Shown here: positions 12,726 to 15,694 of the stretch, piece after piece
How the letters are laid out: every line of letters starts with the position of its first letter
Position numbering within the stretch: the stretch's first letter is position 1
Origin: CAYFVR01 sp046541515
Lineage (GTDB): Bacteria > Desulfobacterota > Desulfobacteria > Desulfobacterales > Desulfococcaceae
Assembly (NCBI GenBank): GCA_046541515.1
Contig: JBKHDD010000114.1
Coordinates: 1-15,694, forward strand
Length of the DNA: 15,694 nucleotides
Direction: 5' to 3'
Notes under the pieces: generated by a model
Seen by the model: the letters and a program-made list of their open reading frames with translations, nothing else
Database searches by the model: none
Told to the model about the DNA's origin: nothing
Translations under genes and position numbers: made by a program

Positions 12726-13145
12726 TCAAATTTTTCCTTCGCGGCCGTCGTCGCAGGGCATATTGTCGTCGTCGAACCGGGCGTGTTCGGGCACTTCCGC
12801 CCTCACGCAAACTTCCGGATCTGCGGCATCTCCCTCCGCGTCGGCCTTGGCGCCCTCGGAACGGACGGTGGCCAGGGCTTCGGAAAAGCCGGTCTTCAGA
12901 TCTTCCATCGCCTTTTCCAGCCCGCTTCGCAAATGGCCCCAGGCCTCTTCCCCGCCGTCCCGCAGGGCGTCCAACTGCTCCCGCGCCTCCCCGCGACGGG
13001 AACGAAGCCGCTCGATCCGCCGTTCCAGTTCCTCCCGCGCTTCCAAACCCATTTGCTCCGAGCGGGCTTTCAGCTTCTCCAGTCGCGCCGTCCACTCCGC
13101 AAGCTGCGCTTCCAACTTCCGTCTATAGTCTTCGCGTTTTTCCAT
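12726..13145 (-). CDS. Coiled-coil protein resembling the sll1863 stress-response family
   Basis: 139 aa. Residues 1 to about 95 form a continuous charged helix with heptad spacing: MEKREDYRRKLEAQLAEWTA, LEKLKARSEQMGLEAREELE, then EQLDALRDGGEEAWGHLRSG. The ordered helix followed by EEAWGHLRSGLEKAMEDLKT is the pattern of small coiled-coil proteins annotated as the sll1863 stress-response family. The C-terminal 40 residues are acidic and disordered-looking, with two cysteines (PEVCVRAE, NMPCDDG). The ATG at 13145 has AAGGA about 12 bases upstream, a weak site. It lies 135 bp after the DUF3096 gene on the same strand. The molecular role is unknown; stress or envelope protection is inferred from family and neighbour. 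Confidence 0.85.
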   Translation of the reverse strand: MEKREDYRRKLEAQLAEWTARLEKLKARSEQMGLEAREELERRIERLRSRRGEAREQLDALRDGGEEAWGHLRSGLEKAMEDLKTGFSEALATVRSEGAKADAEGDAADPEVCVRAEVPEHARFDDDNMPCDDGREGKI

Positions 13146-13244
13146 TTCAACCGTTTCCTTTGGTTGGGGTTGCCCCGGTGGCCGGATCTGGTTGGGCGGC
13201 ACGCCCCGCGAACTCGGAACATTCGCCCCCCCGTCCGGGGTCGG

Positions 13245-13262
13245 TTCCCGCCGGGGCGGGAA
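13245..13262 (-). terminator. GC-rich hairpin after the DUF3096 gene
   Basis: TTCCCGCC (13245-13252) and GGCGGGAA (13255-13262) are complementary with a minimal loop, 18 bp past the DUF3096 stop codon on the minus strand. There is no T-run, so it may attenuate or stabilise the transcript rather than end it. Confidence 0.45.
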
Positions 13263-13280
13263 GCCGCCGCCCGGCCGGGA

Positions 13281-13418
13281 TCAGACGTTGAAAAGGCCCA
13301 ACACCCCAACCACAATCAGATAGATCGCCACGATGTAGCTGAGCAGCCTGGGCCGGGCCAGAATGGCGATCCCGGCGACAATGGCCAGAAGCGGTTGCAG
13401 GGCGATGTTCACGGTCAT
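13281..13418 (-). CDS. DUF3096 family small membrane protein
   Basis: 45 aa: MTVNIALQPLLAIVAGIAIL, then ARPRLLSYIVAIYLIVVGVLGLFNV. Two hydrophobic helices (about 7-21 and 26-42) around the basic turn ARPRLLSYIVAIYLI match the DUF3096 pattern and length. AGGAGG five bases before the ATG (complement of 13416-13418) fixes the start. The function is unknown; DUF3096 genes often lie near other small stress-type membrane proteins. It is followed by the coiled-coil stress-type gene, a smaller counterpart of the cassette at 2140-4159. Confidence 0.92.
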   Translation of the reverse strand: MTVNIALQPLLAIVAGIAILARPRLLSYIVAIYLIVVGVLGLFNV

Positions 13419-13853
13419 GGGAACCTCCTATCAACATAGGTTATAATTTGTTCACATTCCATAAAAAAATGCGACCCGAAAAACCATTCGGTATTTCCCC
13501 CATTTCCAGCCGACGTCGTGCCGGATTCCTCTCCGTCGCCAAAACCACGCGCCGCGAAACGTTTCCGGGCGAATCGCAATCCCGCTCGGGGAACGGCATC
13601 TCCCGCGATGAACGGCGATTCTTTTCTCGACCCGAAGTTGCCTCGTTTTCTCCCCCGGCGCTCCGCTTTTCGGGTTGACTTTTCACCCAAGTTGAACAAA
13701 ACCGGTGTACCATTCCCACTTTGGACCCTCCACCGGGGTTCCAGAGAAAGGCGTCGGGGACCGCGAGGCCCCTCGCCCGATGTTCACCCTTCACCATCCC
13801 CGTCTTCCCGGCCCTGTTTCCAAACCGCCGGCGACGGCGCAAAGGCGGCCTTT
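13419..13853. other. Divergent intergenic region between DUF3096 and serA
   Basis: 435 bp. Close to DUF3096 there is a small inverted repeat CCTAT-CAAC-ATAGG (13428-13441) and an A+T-rich stretch (TTATAATTTG and the following 30 bp) likely to hold its promoter. A TTGACT at 13675-13680 could be a -35 box towards serA, but no -10 box lies at proper spacing. The serA reading frame stays open through much of this region by chance; the translated extension resembles no SerA and is not counted. Confidence 0.55.
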
Positions 13854-15446
13854 ATGTTTACCGTAATGATCCGGGACAACATGTCCCCCGCGGCGAAAGA
13901 AATTCTGGAAGCGACCGGGGAAATTTCGGTGGTCGTGGACAACGACAAGGCCACCAACGATCCGGCTGCCCTGGCCGAGATCATCGGCGATTACGACGGC
14001 CTGGCGGTGCGCAGCGGCACCAAGGTGACCGCGGAGCTGCTGGAAAAAGCGCCCCGGCTGAAGGTCATCGGCCGCGCCGGCATCGGCGTGGACAACATCG
14101 ACACCGAGGCGGCCACCCGGAAGGGCGTCGTGGTGATGAACGCCCCCGGGGGCAACACGGTCACCACCGCCGAGCACGCCATCTCCCTCATGCTCTCCCT
14201 GGCCCGGAACGTTCCCCAGGCCACCGCCTCCCTGCGAGAGGGCCGATGGGAGAAAAAACAGCTTGGCGGCGTGGAAATCACCGGAAAGACCCTCGGCATC
14301 GTCGGCCTGGGCCACATCGGCCGGGTGGTGGCGAGCCGGGCCCGGGGCCTCTGCATGAAGGTGATGGCGGCGGACCCCTACGTCAGTCCCGAAGCGGCCC
14401 GCCAGCTGGACGTCCAACTGGTCGACCTGGACCAACTGCTGGCCGAGTCGGATTTCGTCAGCCTCCACGTGCCTCGGCTGAAGGAAACGGCCAACCTGAT
14501 CAACGCCGACACCCTGGGCCGGATGAAGCCGGGCGCCCGGCTCGTCAACTGCTCCCGGGGCGAGGTGGTGGATCTCGACGCCCTGCACGCGGCCCTGGAA
14601 AGCGGCCAACTGGCCGGCGCGGCCCTGGACGTCTTTCCCACCGAGCCGCCGGGCAACGAGCACCCCCTGATGCACCATCCCAAAGCCATTTTCACGCCTC
14701 ATCTGGGGGCCAGCACCGGCGAGGCCCAGGTCAACGTGGCCCGGATGATCGCGGAACAGATGAAAGCCTACCTGCTGGGCGGGGTCATCACCAACGCGGT
14801 CAACTTCCCGTCGGTTTCCATGGAGGAGATGGAGCGGCTCCGGCCCCACCTGACCCTGGCCGAACGCATGGGCTCCATGATGGGCCAGCTCGTCCGCGCG
14901 CCCCACGACGTGACCGTCACCTACAGCGGCGAAGTGGCGCGTCTGGGCACCCGGCCGGTCACCCACGCCCTGCTCAAAGGGCTTTTGGGCGCGTTCACCG
15001 ACACGCCCATCAACTACGTCAACGCCCGGGCCATGGCCGCCGACAAGGGCATCACGGTGCGGGAAACCACCGACGAAACGCCCGAGGACTTCTCCAGCCT
15101 GATCAAGCTTCGCCTGGAGGGGACGAACGAAAAGCCCGACGAAATCTGGGGCACCCTGTACGAAAAGAAATATCCCCGCCTGATCCGCATCGGCGACGTG
15201 TATTTGGACGCCATGCCGGAAGGTTCCATGATCGTCATCATGAACACCGACCGACCCGGCGTCATCGGCCACGTGGGCGCCACCCTGGGCAAGCACGGAA
15301 TCAACATCGGCCGGTTTCAGCTGGGCCGCCGGGACGACCGGGCCGTCTGCCTGGTCAACATCGACACCCCCGCCGACGAGGCGGTGCTGGAGGAGATCGC
15401 CTCCCTGCCGGTGATCCTATCGGTGCGCCAGGTGGAACTCGGTTAG
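13854..15446 (+). CDS. serA: D-3-phosphoglycerate dehydrogenase, long form with ACT domain
   Basis: 530 aa, the usual length for the long type. It oxidises 3-phosphoglycerate to 3-phosphohydroxypyruvate with NAD, the first step of serine synthesis. The substrate domain is split around the NAD domain; the nucleotide motif is GIVGLGHIG (Gly151, 153, 156). Catalytic residues are Arg235 (NCSRGEVVD), Glu264 (DVFPTEPPG) and His283 (TPHLGAST). Residues about 315-450 are the intervening (ASB) domain and 457-530 the ACT domain (MIVIMNTDRPGVIGHVGATL), through which serine feedback usually acts. The ATG at 13854 gives the normal start MFTVMIRDNMSPAAKEIL; the ribosome site is weak (AAAGGCGG about eight bases upstream). 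The open frame reaches back to 13518, but that part is unlike SerA. It is a single gene; a hairpin follows 74 bp after the stop. Confidence 0.97.
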   Translation: MFTVMIRDNMSPAAKEILEATGEISVVVDNDKATNDPAALAEIIGDYDGLAVRSGTKVTAELLEKAPRLKVIGRAGIGVDNIDTEAATRKGVVVMNAPGGNTVTTAEHAISLMLSLARNVPQATASLREGRWEKKQLGGVEITGKTLGIVGLGHIGRVVASRARGLCMKVMAADPYVSPEAARQLDVQLVDLDQLLAESDFVSLHVPRLKETANLINADTLGRMKPGARLVNCSRGEVVDLDALHAALESGQLAGAALDVFPTEPPGNEHPLMHHPKAIFTPHLGASTGEAQVNVARMIAEQMKAYLLGGVITNAVNFPSVSMEEMERLRPHLTLAERMGSMMGQLVRAPHDVTVTYSGEVARLGTRPVTHALLKGLLGAFTDTPINYVNARAMAADKGITVRETTDETPEDFSSLIKLRLEGTNEKPDEIWGTLYEKKYPRLIRIGDVYLDAMPEGSMIVIMNTDRPGVIGHVGATLGKHGINIGRFQLGRRDDRAVCLVNIDTPADEAVLEEIASLPVILSVRQVELG

Positions 15447-15495
15447 CGCTTGCGGTCGGAACGAGTTTTGCCCTATTGTCGAAGACGAAGGCAAA

Positions 15496-15594
15496 TTGCG
15501 CGAATTTTCGTATCGGGAACAACACCCCCTGCACCCTCGGAAAGGGGTGCAGGGGGTGTTTGGGGCTTCGGTATCGGCATTTTTGCAAACCGCC
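15496..15594 (+). repeat. Dispersed repeat, copy B (long form with internal hairpin)
   Basis: Blocks 15496-15515 and 15556-15594 match copy A at 2881-2938 in the same orientation (17 of 20 positions in the left block; most of the right block apart from a 1-base gap and a few changes). Between them copy B has 40 extra bases forming most of a 16-bp hairpin. The element lies 49 bp after serA. Copies 12.6 kb apart in intergenic DNA suggest a REP-like family spread in this genome. Confidence 0.7.
15521..15560 (+). terminator. Strong hairpin downstream of serA
   Basis: AACACCCCCTGCACCC (15521-15536), loop TCGGAAAG, and GGGTGCAGGGGGTGTT (15545-15560) form a perfect 16-bp stem 74 bp after the serA stop. 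Only TTGGGG follows immediately; the nearest T-run (15580-15584) is 19 bases further. It could stop transcription or protect the mRNA 3' end, and it is part of repeat copy B. Confidence 0.6.
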
Positions 15595-15694
15595 TAAAAT
15601 GACCGGACGCCGATCCGACGGCCTCGCGCAGAGCTCCGGCGCGCCGACCGAGGGTTGGACGGCCTCGGAAACTCAAATCCAGTTCGGGAGAAGA

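Noticed and set aside
13675..13680. TTGACT as the -35 box of a serA promoter
   Set aside because: No acceptable -10 sequence at 15-19 bp; TACCAT is 27 bp away.
13518..13853. N-terminal extension of SerA by 112 codons
   Set aside because: SerA proteins begin at the Met encoded at 13854; the extension is basic/Pro-rich, unlike the family, and has no ribosome site.
13791..15296. 501-aa open frame antisense to serA
   Set aside because: Shadow of a strongly coding gene, with low-complexity His/Gly/Val/Asp composition and no start signal.

Overview
The window is G+C-rich (about 60 % by eye) and holds about 15 intact or nearly intact protein genes, one broken gene, several strong hairpins and a few unusual non-coding elements. 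There are no rRNA or tRNA genes, no intact IS element and no CRISPR array. The mix is a CstB-like persulfide dioxygenase-rhodanese, split YeeE/YedE sulfur carriers, a PEP-CTERM protein with sigma-54-type promoter elements, a long-form SerA, a PerR-like regulator behind citrate synthase, and many small stress-type proteins. It suggests a Gram-negative, exopolysaccharide-forming environmental bacterium, most likely from the Desulfobacterota/Deltaproteobacteria. That placement is inference from gene content only.

Layout. Positions 1-1521 (+) hold the 3' part of a MscS-type channel gene interrupted by two single-base frameshifts, both in homopolymer runs. From 2140 to 4159 (-) lies a stress cassette: DUF3309 peptide, CsbD family protein, heptad-repeat lipoprotein, DUF1328 peptide and MgtC/SapB protein, most with a very similar AGGAG-type ribosome binding site. 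A 105-bp element inside this cassette (3906-4010) can fold into a closed multi-branch structure. From 4552 to 7276 (+) runs a sulfur operon: CstB-like three-domain enzyme, then two half-size YeeE/YedE membrane proteins. From 7311 to 8408 (-) come a possible group II intron 3'-end relic, a bidirectional terminator and a PEP-CTERM protein gene. That gene's upstream region carries a 31-bp tandem duplication, each unit containing a -24/-12 element. A divergent secreted orphan (8890-9603, +) ends at a very strong nested hairpin. From 9768 to 13418 (-) lie, in transcription order, a DUF3096 peptide, a coiled-coil stress-type protein, an aspartate/glutamate racemase family protein, a Cys-pair (zinc-ribbon-like) protein, citrate synthase and a PerR-like regulator. 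From 13854 to 15446 (+) is serA, followed by a hairpin that lies inside a dispersed repeat also found at 2881-2938.

How it fits together. The sulfur operon should oxidise low-molecular-weight or protein persulfides to sulfite/thiosulfate and move reduced sulfur across the membrane. The small DUF peptides, CsbD, the lipoprotein, MgtC and the coiled-coil protein point to envelope and osmotic/starvation stress, which suits a neighbouring mechanosensitive channel. The PEP-CTERM gene, with its probable sigma-54 promoters, belongs to the exosortase/extracellular-matrix programme, but the exosortase itself is not in this window. The best candidates for something undescribed are the 3906-4010 element, the repeat pair at 2881/15496, the duplicated sigma-54 promoter unit and the intron relic. 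None is proven from sequence alone.
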